A stretch of DNA of 64,000 nucleotides from NCBI RefSeq assembly GCF_046630445.1, contig NC_092336.1, positions 503,889,001 through 503,953,000 of the forward strand. The letters are read 5' to 3'. Below the pieces are notes generated by a model. The model had not been told where the DNA came from, did no database searches, and worked only from the letters and a program-made list of their open reading frames with translations. Position numbers and translations under genes: made by a program. Source of the stretch: Rutidosis leptorrhynchoides. Taxonomy: Eukaryota > Streptophyta > Magnoliopsida > Asterales > Asteraceae. Below are positions 1-10,229 of the stretch, in pieces. The stretch's first letter is position 1, and each line of letters starts with the position of its first letter.

Positions 1-76
1 AAATAAATCTGCCATCCCTATCAGAGATAATAGAGATTGGTATTCCATGTCTGGAGACGACTTCCTTCAAATACAG

Positions 77-748
77 TCATGCTAACTTCTCCATCTTGTC
101 ATCTTCTCTTATTGGTAGGAAGTGTGCTGATTTGGTGAGACGATCAACTATTACCCAAATAGTATCAAAACCACTTGCAGTCCTTGGCAATTTAGTGATG
201 AAATCCATGGTAATGTTTTCCCATTTCCATTCCGGGATTTTAGGTTGTTGAAGTAGACCTGATGGTTTCTGATGCTCAGCTTTGACCTTAGAACACGTCA
301 AACATTCTCCTACGTATTTAGCAATATCGGCTTTCATACCCGGCCACCAAAAATGTTTCTTGAGATCCTTGTACATCTTCCCCATTCCAGGATGTATTGA
401 GTATCTAGTTTTATGAGCTTCTCTAAGTTCCATTTCTCTCATATCTCCAAATTTTGGTACCCAAATTCTTTCAGCCCTATACCGGGTTCCATCTTCCTGA
501 ATATTAAGATGCTTCTCCGATCCTTTGGGTATTTCATCCTTTAAATTTCCCTCTTTTAAAACTCCTTGTTGCGCCTCCTTTTTTTGAGTAGTAAGGTTAG
601 TGTGAATCATTATATTCATAGATTTTACTCGAATAGGTTCTCTGTCCTTTCTGCTCAAGGCGTCGGCTACCACATTTGCCTTCCCCGGGTGGTAACTAAT
701 CTCAAAGTCGTAATCATTCAACAATTCAATCCACTTACGCTGCCTCAT
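77..748 (-). CDS. Tekay RNase H tail and integrase N-terminal part (fossil)
   Basis: A second open stretch of the same polyprotein. It starts with the end of RNase H ([16 protein letters not shown]), then the His2Cys2 zinc-binding region of integrase ([20 protein letters not shown], then [12 protein letters not shown]), then the beginning of the catalytic core ([27 protein letters not shown]). The rest of the core lies beyond the window's left edge. Confidence 0.8.
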   Translation of the reverse strand: MRQRKWIELLNDYDFEISYHPGKANVVADALSRKDREPIRVKSMNIMIHTNLTTQKKEAQQGVLKEGNLKDEIPKGSEKHLNIQEDGTRYRAERIWVPKFGDMREMELREAHKTRYSIHPGMGKMYKDLKKHFWWPGMKADIAKYVGECLTCSKVKAEHQKPSGLLQQPKIPEWKWENITMDFITKLPRTASGFDTIWVIVDRLTKSAHFLPIREDDKMEKLA

Positions 749-832
749 ATTCAGTTGTTTCTGATTAAATATGTGTTGAAGACTTTTGTGGTCGGTATAT
801 ATAATACTTTTGACCCCATATAAGTAGTGCCT

Positions 833-3751
833 CTAAGTCTTTAATGCAAAAACAACCGCGCCTAATTCCAAATCATGCGTCGCATAATTTTGCTCGTGAA
901 TCTTCAATTGTCTAGACGCATAAGCAATCACTTTCATCCATTGCATTAATACACAACCGAGACCTTGCTTTGATGCGTCACAATAAATCACAAAATCATC
1001 ATTCCCTTCAGGCAATGACAATATAGGTGCCGTAGTTAGCTTTTTCTTCAATAATTGAAACGCCTTCTCTTGTTCATCCTTCCATTCAAATTTCTTCCCT
1101 TTATGCGTTAATGCAGTCAAGGGTTTTGCTATTCTGGAAAAGTCTTGGATGAACCTTCTGTAGTAACCAGCTAGTCCTAAAAACTGGCGTATGTGTTTCG
1201 GAGTTTTTGGGGTTTCCCACTTTTCAACGGTTTCGATCTTTGCCGGGTCCACCTGGATACCTTCTTTGTTCACTATGTGACCGAGGAATTGAACTTCTTC
1301 CAACCAAAATGCACACTTTGAAAACTTAGCGTACAGTTTTTCTTTCCTCAATACTTCTAGCACTTTTCTCAAATGTTCTTCGTGCTCTTGATCATTCTTT
1401 GAGTAAATAAGTATGTCATCGATGAAAACAATGACAAACTTGTCAAGATATGGCCCACACACTCGGTTCATGAGGTCCATGAACACAGCTGGTGCGTTAG
1501 TCAACCCAAATGGCATAACCATAAACTCGTAATGACCATAACTCGTCCTAAAAGCAGTTTTCGGAATATCATCCTCCTTTACTCGCATTTGATGATATCC
1601 AGAACGTAAATCAATCTTTGAATAAACTGACGAGCCTTGTAGTTGATCAAACAAGTCGTCAATTCTCGGCAGTGGATAACGATTTTTGATGGTAAGTTTG
1701 TTCAACTCTCTGTAGTCAATACACAACCTAAATGTACCATCCTTCTTCTTGACAAACAAAACAGGAGCTCCCCATGGTGATGTGCTTGGTCGAATGAAAC
1801 CACGCTCTAAAAGTTCTTGTAATTGGCTTTGCAGTTCTTTCATCTCGCTGGGTGCGAGTCTGTAAGGAGCACGAGCTATTGGTGCAGCTCCTGGTACAAG
1901 ATCTATTTGAAATTCAACAGATCGATGTGGAGGTAGTCCCGTTAATTCTTTCGGAAATACATCGGGAAATTCTTTTGCAACGGGAACATCATTGATGCTC
2001 TTTTCTTCAGTTTGTACTTTCTCGACGTGTGCTAGAACATCATAGCAACCTTTTCTTATTAGTTTTTGTGCCTTCAAATTACTAATAAGATGTAGCTTCG
2101 TGTTGCCCTTTTCTCCGTACACCATTAAGGGTTTTCCTTTTTCTCGTATAATGCGAATTGCATTTTTATAACAAACGATCTCTGCTTTCACTTCTTTTAA
2201 CCAGTCCATACCGATTATCACATCAAAACTCCCTAACTCTACTGGTATCAATTCAATCTTAAATGTTTCGCTAACCAGTTTAATTTCTCGATTCCGACAT
2301 ATATTATCTGCTGAAATTAATTTACCATTTGCTAATTCGAGTAAAAATTTACTATCCAACGGCGTCAATGGACAACTTAATTTAGCACAAAAATCTCTAC
2401 TCATATAGCTTCTATCCGCACCCGAATCAAATAAAACGTAAGCAGATTTATTGTAAATAAGAAATGTACCCGTAACAAGCTCCGGGTCTTCCTGTGCCTC
2501 TGCCGCATTAATATTGAAAACTCTTCCGCGGCCTTGTCCATTCGTGTTCTCCTGGTTCGGGTAATTTCTAATAATGTGGCCCGGTTTTCCACATTTATAA
2601 CAAACTACATTGGCATAACTTGCTCCGACACTACTTGCTCCGCCATTACTCGTTCCGACACCATTTGTTCCTTTCGTTCTGTTAACCCCTGGTCCGTAGA
2701 CCTCACACTTCGCCGCGCTATGACCATTTCTTTTACACTTGTTGCAAAATTTGGTGCAGAACCTAGAGTGATACTTTTCACACCTTTGGCATAGCTTCTT
2801 CTGATTATTGTTGTTGTTGCGGTTGTTATTGTTGTTGGGATGATTGTTGTAGTTGCTGTTGTTGTTGTTGTTGTTGGGCCGTTTGTTGTAGTTGCGATTG
2901 ATGTTGCGATTGTTGGGATAATTGTTGCGATTATTGTTGTAATTGTTGTTGTTGTTGTTGTTGTATTGGTGATTCTTATCACCGTTTTCCTCCCACTTTC
3001 TTTTGACTTGCTTCACATTGGCCTCTTCAGCCGTCTGTTCTTTAATTCTTTCCTCAATCTGGTTCACTAGTTTGTGAGCCATTCTACATGCCTGTTGTAT
3101 GGAGGCGGGCTCGTGTGAACTTATATCTTCTTGGATTCTTTCCGGTAATCCTTTCACAAACGCGTCGATCTTCTCTTCCTCATCTTCGAACACTCTCGGA
3201 CACAATAGGCACAATTCTGTGAATCGTCTTTCGTACGTGGTAATATCAAATCCTTGGGTTCGTAACCCTCTAAGTTCTGTCTTGAGCTTATTGACCTCGG
3301 TTCTGGGACGGTACTTCTCGTTCATCAAGTGCTTGAATGCTGACCACGGTAGTGCGTACGCATCATCTTGTCCCACTTGCTCTAGATAGGTATTCCACCA
3401 TGTTAACGCAGAACCTGTGAAGGTATGCGTAGCATACTTCACTTTGTCCTCTTCAGTACACTTACTTATGGCAAACACCGATTCGACCTTCTCGGTCCAC
3501 CGTTTCAATCCGATCGGTCCTTCGGTTCCATCAAATTCCAAAGGTTTGCAGGCAGTGAATTCTTTGTAGGTGCATCCTACACGATTTCCTGTACTGCTAG
3601 ATCCAAGGTTATTGTTGGTATGTAGCGCAGCCTGTACTGCGGCTATGTTTGAAGCTAGAAAAGTACGGAATTCCTCTTCATTCATATTCACGGTGTGTCG
3701 AGTAGTCGGTGCCATTTCCTTCAAAATAGTCAAATGGAACAAGTTAATCAT
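833..3751 (-). CDS. Tekay gag-protease-RT-RNase H polyprotein (fossil)
   Basis: One long open frame of 972 codons. The natural start is probably the internal Met of [10 protein letters not shown] (about residue 13). Parts in order: a Gag domain (about residues 50-240), a long Asn-rich low-complexity linker (about 262-320), Cys/His knuckles including CYKCGKPGH, an aspartic protease with the LFDSGA active-site region (about 440-540), reverse transcriptase with the FIDDILIYS box (about 630-800), and the start of RNase H with [10 protein letters not shown]. Known role of the family: particle formation and reverse transcription in the cytoplasm. This is a transposon gene, not a host gene. Confidence 0.85.
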   Translation of the reverse strand: MINLFHLTILKEMAPTTRHTVNMNEEEFRTFLASNIAAVQAALHTNNNLGSSSTGNRVGCTYKEFTACKPLEFDGTEGPIGLKRWTEKVESVFAISKCTEEDKVKYATHTFTGSALTWWNTYLEQVGQDDAYALPWSAFKHLMNEKYRPRTEVNKLKTELRGLRTQGFDITTYERRFTELCLLCPRVFEDEEEKIDAFVKGLPERIQEDISSHEPASIQQACRMAHKLVNQIEERIKEQTAEEANVKQVKRKWEENGDKNHQYNNNNNNNYNNNRNNYPNNRNINRNYNKRPNNNNNNSNYNNHPNNNNNRNNNNNQKKLCQRCEKYHSRFCTKFCNKCKRNGHSAAKCEVYGPGVNRTKGTNGVGTSNGGASSVGASYANVVCYKCGKPGHIIRNYPNQENTNGQGRGRVFNINAAEAQEDPELVTGTFLIYNKSAYVLFDSGADRSYMSRDFCAKLSCPLTPLDSKFLLELANGKLISADNICRNREIKLVSETFKIELIPVELGSFDVIIGMDWLKEVKAEIVCYKNAIRIIREKGKPLMVYGEKGNTKLHLISNLKAQKLIRKGCYDVLAHVEKVQTEEKSINDVPVAKEFPDVFPKELTGLPPHRSVEFQIDLVPGAAPIARAPYRLAPSEMKELQSQLQELLERGFIRPSTSPWGAPVLFVKKKDGTFRLCIDYRELNKLTIKNRYPLPRIDDLFDQLQGSSVYSKIDLRSGYHQMRVKEDDIPKTAFRTSYGHYEFMVMPFGLTNAPAVFMDLMNRVCGPYLDKFVIVFIDDILIYSKNDQEHEEHLRKVLEVLRKEKLYAKFSKCAFWLEEVQFLGHIVNKEGIQVDPAKIETVEKWETPKTPKHIRQFLGLAGYYRRFIQDFSRIAKPLTALTHKGKKFEWKDEQEKAFQLLKKKLTTAPILSLPEGNDDFVIYCDASKQGLGCVLMQWMKVIAYASRQLKIHEQNYATHDLELGAVVFALKT

Positions 3752-4149
3752 ACAGAATATTAAGAGTAGTTAATAGTATTTCGTAGCATAATATGAACTC
3801 ATTTATAAAAGCTTTTTCTTCATATTAGCGTTTTATAAGTTTAAATTCGGGTAGTACCTACCCGTTAAGTTCATACTTAGTAGCTAATATACAATTCAAC
3901 TACTACAATTCTATATGAAAAACTGATTATAATAATATTTTGCGTTCAAACTTTTACACAATATTTTACAAACTTACAATACCGCTTATTTTACATAAAG
4001 CATGAAATATAGCACACAATAACTTTGATACAAGATAGTTGTGAAGATAATTCTAGCTAGTACACAAGTCATTCAGCAAAGACAATAAAGACACGTAATT
4101 CATACGTCCAGAAACAAGTCATGCATTCTGGTTTTACTAGGACTACTTC

Positions 4150-4740
4150 TCATCCTTGGTCTTGTGGAACATAACTGTTGTGACCGATAGTAAGACAACG
4201 TGTTGTAACGTCATCAAAAGGATGAAGGTTACGTAATGACCAACAGTCTCGTAACAACCTAAAAACCTCATTTCTTACCCCAATTACCGACTCCGTCACT
4301 TGTGGGAACGTTTTGTTTAATAGTTGTAGCCCGATGTTCTTTTTCTCACTTTGGTGAGAAGCGAACATTACTAACCCGTAAGCATAACATGCTTCTTTAT
4401 GTTGCATGTTAGCCGCTTTTTCTAAATCACGAAGTCCTATATTCGGATACATTGAGTCAAAATAATTTCTTAACCCGTTGCGTAAAATAGCATTTGGGTT
4501 CCCCGCAATATATGCGTCAAAGTAAACACATCGTAACTTATGGATTTCCCAATGTGATATCCCCCATCTTTCGAACGAAAGCCTTTTATAAACCAAGGCA
4601 TTCTTGGAAAGTTCTTCGAATGTCTTACAAACTGATCTCGCCTTAAATAGTTGTGCCGAGGAATTCTGACCGACTCTAGACAAGATTTCATCAATCATGT
4701 CTCCGGGTAGGTCTCTTAAAATATTGGGTTGTCTATCCAT
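4150..4740 (-). CDS. F-box-like protein frame carried inside the Tekay element
   Basis: A 196-residue frame between the 5' LTR and gag, on the element's own strand. The N-terminus (residues 10-55) fits an F-box: an LPGDMIDEILSRV helix followed by spaced hydrophobics, a CKTFEEL segment and a VYKRLSF end. Residues about 77-130 (NPNAILRNGL, then LEKAANMQHKEACYAYGLVM) look like Sel1/TPR-type helical repeats. From memory this arrangement resembles the Arabidopsis F-box family of At1g67623 and At2g35280. F-box proteins recruit substrates to SCF ubiquitin ligases through SKP1. Whether this one is expressed or binds SKP1 is unknown. The simplest reading is capture of a host coding sequence by the retroelement. 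It is not a usual Tekay gene. The alternative, chance resemblance to an F-box, is made less likely by the matching repeat region. Confidence 0.6.
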   Translation of the reverse strand: MDRQPNILRDLPGDMIDEILSRVGQNSSAQLFKARSVCKTFEELSKNALVYKRLSFERWGISHWEIHKLRCVYFDAYIAGNPNAILRNGLRNYFDSMYPNIGLRDLEKAANMQHKEACYAYGLVMFASHQSEKKNIGLQLLNKTFPQVTESVIGVRNEVFRLLRDCWSLRNLHPFDDVTTRCLTIGHNSYVPQDQG

Positions 4741-4877
4741 TTTGTGTTTTTATACTGTAAAATAGACAAGAGTTAGATTCATAAAAAAAATACTTATTAA
4801 TACAAGCAATTTTTACATATAACATAAAGCATAAGCACACTATATTACATATATTACACCACACGAATACAACTATC

Positions 4878-5492
4878 TTATTCCGACTCGCTCGTTTCTT
4901 CTTCTTCGGTTTTGGTTCGTTTTGCCAAGTTTCTAGGTATATATGATGTTCCCCTAATACGAGCTGTCGTTTTCCACATTGGTTTAGAAAAACCTGGTGG
5001 TTTAGAGGTTCCCGGGTCATTGTTACAACTTAAGGACTTCGGGGGTTGACGATACATATAAAGTTCATCCGGGTTGAAATTAGATTTCTCTATTTTTATG
5101 CCCTTTCCCTTATTATTTTCTTTTTCCTTTTTAAATTCAGTTGGGGTAATTTCTATAACATCATCAGAATTCTCGTCGGAATCCGATTCATCGGAGAATT
5201 GGTAATCCTCCCAATATTTTGCTTCCTTGGCGGAAACACCATTGACCATAATTAACCTTGGTCGGTTGGTTGAGGATTTTCTTTTACTTAACCGTTTTAT
5301 TATTTCCCCCACCGGTTCTATTTCTTCTTCCGGTTCCGATTCTTCTTCCAGTTCCGACTCTTCTTCCGGTTCCGACTCTTCTTCCGGTTCCTCTTCGGGA
5401 ACTTGTGAATCAGTCCACGAATCATTCCAATTTACATTTGACTCTTCATTATTATTAGGTGAGTCAATGGAACTTGTTCTAGAGGTAGACAT
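4878..5492 (-). CDS. Acidic low-complexity protein frame upstream of the F-box-like frame
   Basis: A 204-residue frame about 210 bases inside the 5' LTR, with its stop 137 bases before the F-box-like frame. Residues about 30-62 are Glu/Pro/Ser repeats of the PEEESE kind. A basic patch (KRLSKRKSS) follows, then an acidic SDESDSDENSDD stretch, and the C-terminus ends in KRTKTEEEETSESE. No enzymatic domain is recognisable. The composition suggests a disordered, possibly nuclear protein. It shares strand and position with the F-box-like frame, so both may be cargo of this element lineage. I do not recognise its family. Confidence 0.5.
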   Translation of the reverse strand: MSTSRTSSIDSPNNNEESNVNWNDSWTDSQVPEEEPEEESEPEEESELEEESEPEEEIEPVGEIIKRLSKRKSSTNRPRLIMVNGVSAKEAKYWEDYQFSDESDSDENSDDVIEITPTEFKKEKENNKGKGIKIEKSNFNPDELYMYRQPPKSLSCNNDPGTSKPPGFSKPMWKTTARIRGTSYIPRNLAKRTKTEEEETSESE

Positions 5493-5681
5493 CTATCACA
5501 TAATATCAAACACGTTAAGAGATTAATATATCACATAATATTCACATGTTAAAAATATATAGTTTCCAACAAAATTTGTTAAGCAATCATTTTTCAAGTA
5601 AACACGGTCGAAGTCCAGACTCACTAATGCATCCTAACAAACTCGATAAGACACACTAATGCAAAATTCTGGTTCTCTAAG

Positions 5682-5700
5682 ACCAACGCTCGGATACCAA
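5682..5700 (-). promoter_or_regulatory. Primer-binding site, initiator tRNA-Met type
   Basis: Directly after the 5' LTR the minus strand reads GTTGGTATCCGAGCG. This is one base from TGGTATCAGAGC, the usual complement of the 3' end of initiator tRNA-Met, and it fixes the inner LTR boundary. Confidence 0.75.
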
Positions 5701-5701
5701 C

Positions 5702-8700
5702 TGAAATGTCCCGTTCTTATTGATTAAAAACGTTCCATATTAATTGATTTCGTTGCGAGGTTTTGACCTCTATATGAGACATTTTTCAAAGACTGCATTC
5801 ATTTTTAAAACAAACCATAACCTTTATTTCATAAATAAAGGTTTAAAAAGCTTTACGTAGATTATCAAATAATGATAATCTAAAATATCCTGTTTACGCA
5901 CGACCATTACATAATGGTTTACAATACAAATATGTTACATCGAAATCAGTTTCTTGAATGCAGTTTTTACACAATATCATACAAACATGGACTCCAAATC
6001 TTGTCCTTATTTTAGTATGCAACAGCGGAAGCTCTTAGTATTCACCTGAGAATAAACATGCTTTAAACGTCAACAAAAATGTTGGTGAGTTATAGGTTTA
6101 ACCTATATATATCAAATCGTAATAATAGACCACAAGATTTCATATTTCAATACACATCCCATACATAGAGATAAAAATCATTCATATGGTGAACACCTGG
6201 TAACCGACATTAACAAGATGCATATATAAGAATATCCCCATCATTCCGGGACACCCTTCGGATATGATATAAATTTCGAAGTACTAAAGCATCCGGTACT
6301 TTGGATGGGGTTTGTTAGGCCCAATAGATCTATCTTTAGGATTCGCGTCAATTAGGGTGTCTGTTCCCTAATTCTTAGATTACCAGACTTAATAAAAAGG
6401 GGCATATTCAATTTCGATAATTTAACCATAGAATGTAGTTTGACGTACTTGCGTCTATTTTATAAATCATTTATAAAACCTGCATGTATTCTCATCCCAA
6501 AAATATTAGATTTTAAAAGTGGGACTATAACTCACTTTCACAGATTTTTACTTCGTCGGGAAGTAAGACTTGGCCACTGGTTGATTCACAAACCTATAAC
6601 AATATATACATATATATCAAAGTATGTTCAAAATATATTTACAAAACTTTTAATACATTTTGATGTTTTAAGTTTATTAAGTCAGCTGTCCTCGTTAGTA
6701 ACCTACAACTAGTTGTCCACAGTTAGATGTACAGAAATAAATCGATATATATATTATCTTGAATCAATCCACGACCCAGTGTATACATATCTCAGTATTG
6801 ATCACAACTCAAACTATATATATTTTGGAATCAACCTCAACCCTGTATAGCTAACTCCAACATTCACATATAGAGTGTCTATGGTTGTTCCGAAATATAT
6901 ATAGATGTGTCGACATGATAGGTCGAAACATTGTATACGTGTCTATGGTATCTCAAGATTACATAATATACAATACAAGTTGATTAAGTTATGGTTGGAA
7001 TAGATTTGTTACCAATTTTCACGTAGCTAAAATGAGAAAAATTATCCAATCTTGTTTTACCCATAACTTCTTCATTTTAAATCCGTTTTGAGTGAATCAA
7101 ATTGCTATGGTTTCATATTGAACTCTATTTTATGAATCTAAACAGAAAAAGTATAGGTTTATAGTCGAAAATATAAGTTACAAGTCGTTTTTGTAAAGGT
7201 AGTCATTTCAGTCGAAAGAACGACGTCTAGATGACCATTTTAGAAAACATACTTCCACTTTGAGTTTAACCATGATTTTTGGATATAGTTTCATGTTCAT
7301 AATAAAAATCATTTTCCCAGAACAATAACTTTTAAATCAAAGTTTATCATAGTTTTTAATTAACTAACCCAAAACAGCCCCCGGTTGTAACTACGACGGC
7401 GTAAATCCGGTTTTATGGTGTTTATCGTGTTTCCGGGTTTTAAATCATTAAGTTAGCATATCATATAGATATATATCATGTGTATAGTTGATTTTAAAAG
7501 TGTAGTTAGAAGGATTAACTTTATTTGCGAACAAGTTTAGAATTAACTAAACTATGTTCTAGTGATTACTAGTTTACCACTTCGAATATGATAGCTTTTT
7601 ATGTATGAATCGAATGATGTTATGAACATCATTACTACCTTAAGTTCCTTGGATAAACCTACTGGAAAATAGAAAAATGGATCTAGCTTCAACGGATCCT
7701 TGGATGGCTCGAAGTTCTTGAAGCAGAATCATGACACGAAAACAAGTTCAAGTAAGATCATCACTTGAAATAAGATTGTTATAGTTATAGAAATTGAACC
7801 AAAGTTTGAATATGATTATTACCTTGTGTTAGAATGATAACCTACTATAAGAAACAAAGATTTCTTGAGGTTGGATGATCACCTTACAAGATTGGAAGTG
7901 AGCTAGCAAACTTGAAAGTATTCTTGATTTTATGTAACTAGAACTTGTAGAATTTATGAAGAACACTTAGAACTTGAAGATAGAACTTGAGAGAGATCAA
8001 TTAGATGAAGAAAATTGAAGAATGAAAGTGTTTGTAGGTGTTTTTGGTCGTTGGTGTATGGATTAGATATAAAGGATATGTAATTTTGTTTTCATGTAAA
8101 TAAGTCATGAATGATTACTCATATTTTTGTAATTTTATGAGATATTTCATGCTAGTTGCCAAATGATGGTTCCCACATGTGTTAGGTGACTCACATGGGC
8201 TGCTAAGAGCTGATCATTGGAGTGTATATACCAATAGTACATACATCTAAAAGCTGTGTATTGTACGAGTACGGATACGGGTGCATACGAGCAGAATTGT
8301 TGATGAAACTGAACGAGGATGTAATTGTAAGCATTTTTGTTAAGTAGAAGTATTTTGATAAGTGTCTTGAAGTCTTTCAAAAGTGTATAAATACATATTA
8401 AAACACTACATGTATATACATTTTAACTGAGTCGTTAAGTCATCGTTAGTCGTTACATGTAAGTGTTGTTTTGAAACCTTTAGGTTAACGATCTTGTTAA
8501 ATATTGTTAACCCAATGTTTATAATATCAAATGAGATTTTAAATTATTATATTATCATGATATTATGATGTATGAATATCTCTTAATATGATATATATAC
8601 ATTAAATGTCATTACAACGATAATCGTTACATATATGTCTCGTTTAAAAATCATTAAGTTAGTAGTCTTGTTTTTACATATGTAGTTCATCGTTAATATA

Positions 8701-8959
8701 CCTAATGATATGTTTACTTATCATAATATCATGTTAACTATATATATATATCCATATATATATGTCATCATATAGTTTTTACAAGTTTTAACGTTCGTGA
8801 ATCACCGGTCAACTTGGGTGGTCAATTGTCTATATGAAACCTATTTCAATTAATCAAGTCTTAACAAGTTTGATTGCTTAACATGTTGGAAACACTTAAT
8901 CATGTAAATATTAATTTCATAATATATATATAAACAAGGAAAAGTTCGGGTCACTACAA
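5702..8959 (-). repeat. 5' LTR of the Tekay-type element (3258 bp)
   Basis: On the minus strand the LTR starts TGTAGTGACCCGAAC at 8959 and ends GGGACATTTCA at 5702, with the primer-binding site directly after it. It has no gene. Its 3' part (5702-6560) holds a module shared with the LTR pieces at 8960-10229 and the solo LTR at 51147-54160. The five bases outside it are AATGT (8960-8964); the other copy of the target duplication lies off-window. Confidence 0.85.
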
Positions 8960-9468
8960 ATGTCGGTTACCAGGTGTTCACCATATGAATGATTTTTATC
9001 TCTATGTATGGGATGTATATTGAAATATGAAATATTGTGGTCTATTGTTACGATTTGATATATATAGGTTAAACCTATAATTCACCAACATTTTTGTTGA
9101 CGTTTAAAGCATGTTTATTCTCAGGTGAATATTAAGAGCTTCCGCTGTTGCATACTAAAATAAGGACAAGATTTGGAGTCCATGTTTGTATGATATTATG
9201 TAAAAAACTGCATTCAAGAAACATATGTCGATGTAATATATTTCTATTGTAAACCATTATGTAATGGTCGTGTGTAAACAGTATATTTTAGATTATCATT
9301 ATTTGATAATCTACGTAATGCTTTTGAAACCTTTATTGATAAAATAAAGGTTATGGTTGTTTTAAAAATGAATGCAGTCTTTGAAAAACGTCTCATATAG
9401 AGGTCAAAACCTCGCAACGAAATCAATTAATATGGAACGTTTATAATCAATATGAACGGGACATTTCA
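8960..9468 (+). repeat. 3' end of an LTR of the same family, opposite orientation
   Basis: About 509 bases closely match the reverse complement of 5702-6210 and end at the same terminal GGGACATTTCA, so this is the last half-kilobase of a plus-strand LTR. The minus-strand Tekay element has inserted into it; the left half of this LTR should lie beyond the window's left edge. Confidence 0.75.
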
Positions 9469-10229
9469 GAATACATGCGCTGCTTTTATAAATGTTTTAC
9501 GAAATAGACACAGGTACTTAAATTTACATTCTATGGTTGGATTATTAACCGAATATCGCCCTTCAAGTCTGGTAACCTAAGAATCTAGGGAAATGGCCCC
9601 TGATTGACGCGAATCCTAAAGATAGATCTATGGACCTTGACAAGTCCCATTCGGGGTACGAATGCTTTAGTACTTCGAGATTATTATTATACAGACGAGA
9701 GGTTCTGTTTTGGGGATATTCTATGCATTAAGTTAACGTCGGTTACCAGGTGTTCAATCCATATGAATGATTTTTATCTCTATGCATGGGACGTATGTTT
9801 ATGAGAAATGAAAATCTTGTGGTCTATTAAAATTATGAAATGATTATTTATGATAAACTAATGAACTCACCAACCTTTTGGTTGACACTTTAAAGCATGT
9901 TTATTCTCAGGTACGAAAGAAATCTTCCGCTGTGCATTTGCTCATTTTAGAGACATTACTTGGAGTCATACATGACATATTTTAAAAGACGTTGCATTCG
10001 AGTCGTCGAGTTCATCAAGATTATTATTAAGTCAATTATAGTTAGATATATTATGAAATGGTATGCATGCCGTCAACTTTCGATGTAATGAAAGATTGTC
10101 TTTTCAAAAATGAATGCAATGTTTGTAAAATGTATCATATAGAGGTCAAGTACCTCGCGATGTAACCAACTGTTGTGAATCGTTTATAATCGATATGGAC
10201 TTCTTCCGGATGGATTAGGATGGGTTGTT
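9469..10229 (+). repeat. 3' end of an LTR of a second, related Ty3 family
   Basis: Starts inside the shared LTR module (AATACATGC, then GACGCGAATCCTAAAGATAG, GGTTACCAGGTG, TTTATTCTCAGG, TCTTCCGCTGT) and ends near GGATTAGGATGGGTTG. It differs clearly from the neighbouring LTR, so it is another family and was probably interrupted by insertion of that LTR. The right boundary is approximate. Confidence 0.6.

Larger units (their letters stand above)
1..8959 (-). mobile_element. Ty3/Gypsy chromovirus, Tekay/Del-type, 5' part (cut by window edge)
   Basis: Read on the minus strand the order is 5' LTR (8959-5702), primer-binding site, acidic reading frame, F-box-like reading frame, gag, protease, reverse transcriptase, RNase H and the first part of integrase. 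The rest of integrase, any chromodomain and the 3' LTR lie left of the window. The protease-RT-RNase H block resembles the Tekay/Del chromovirus clade as I remember it. The polyprotein is open over long stretches with about one break in the visible part, so the copy looks fairly young. Only one LTR is visible, so no age can be read from LTR divergence. Confidence 0.85.

Noticed and set aside
2840-3070. Plus-strand Val/Ile-rich frame
   Set aside because: It is the antisense shadow of the Asn codon runs in the gag linker.
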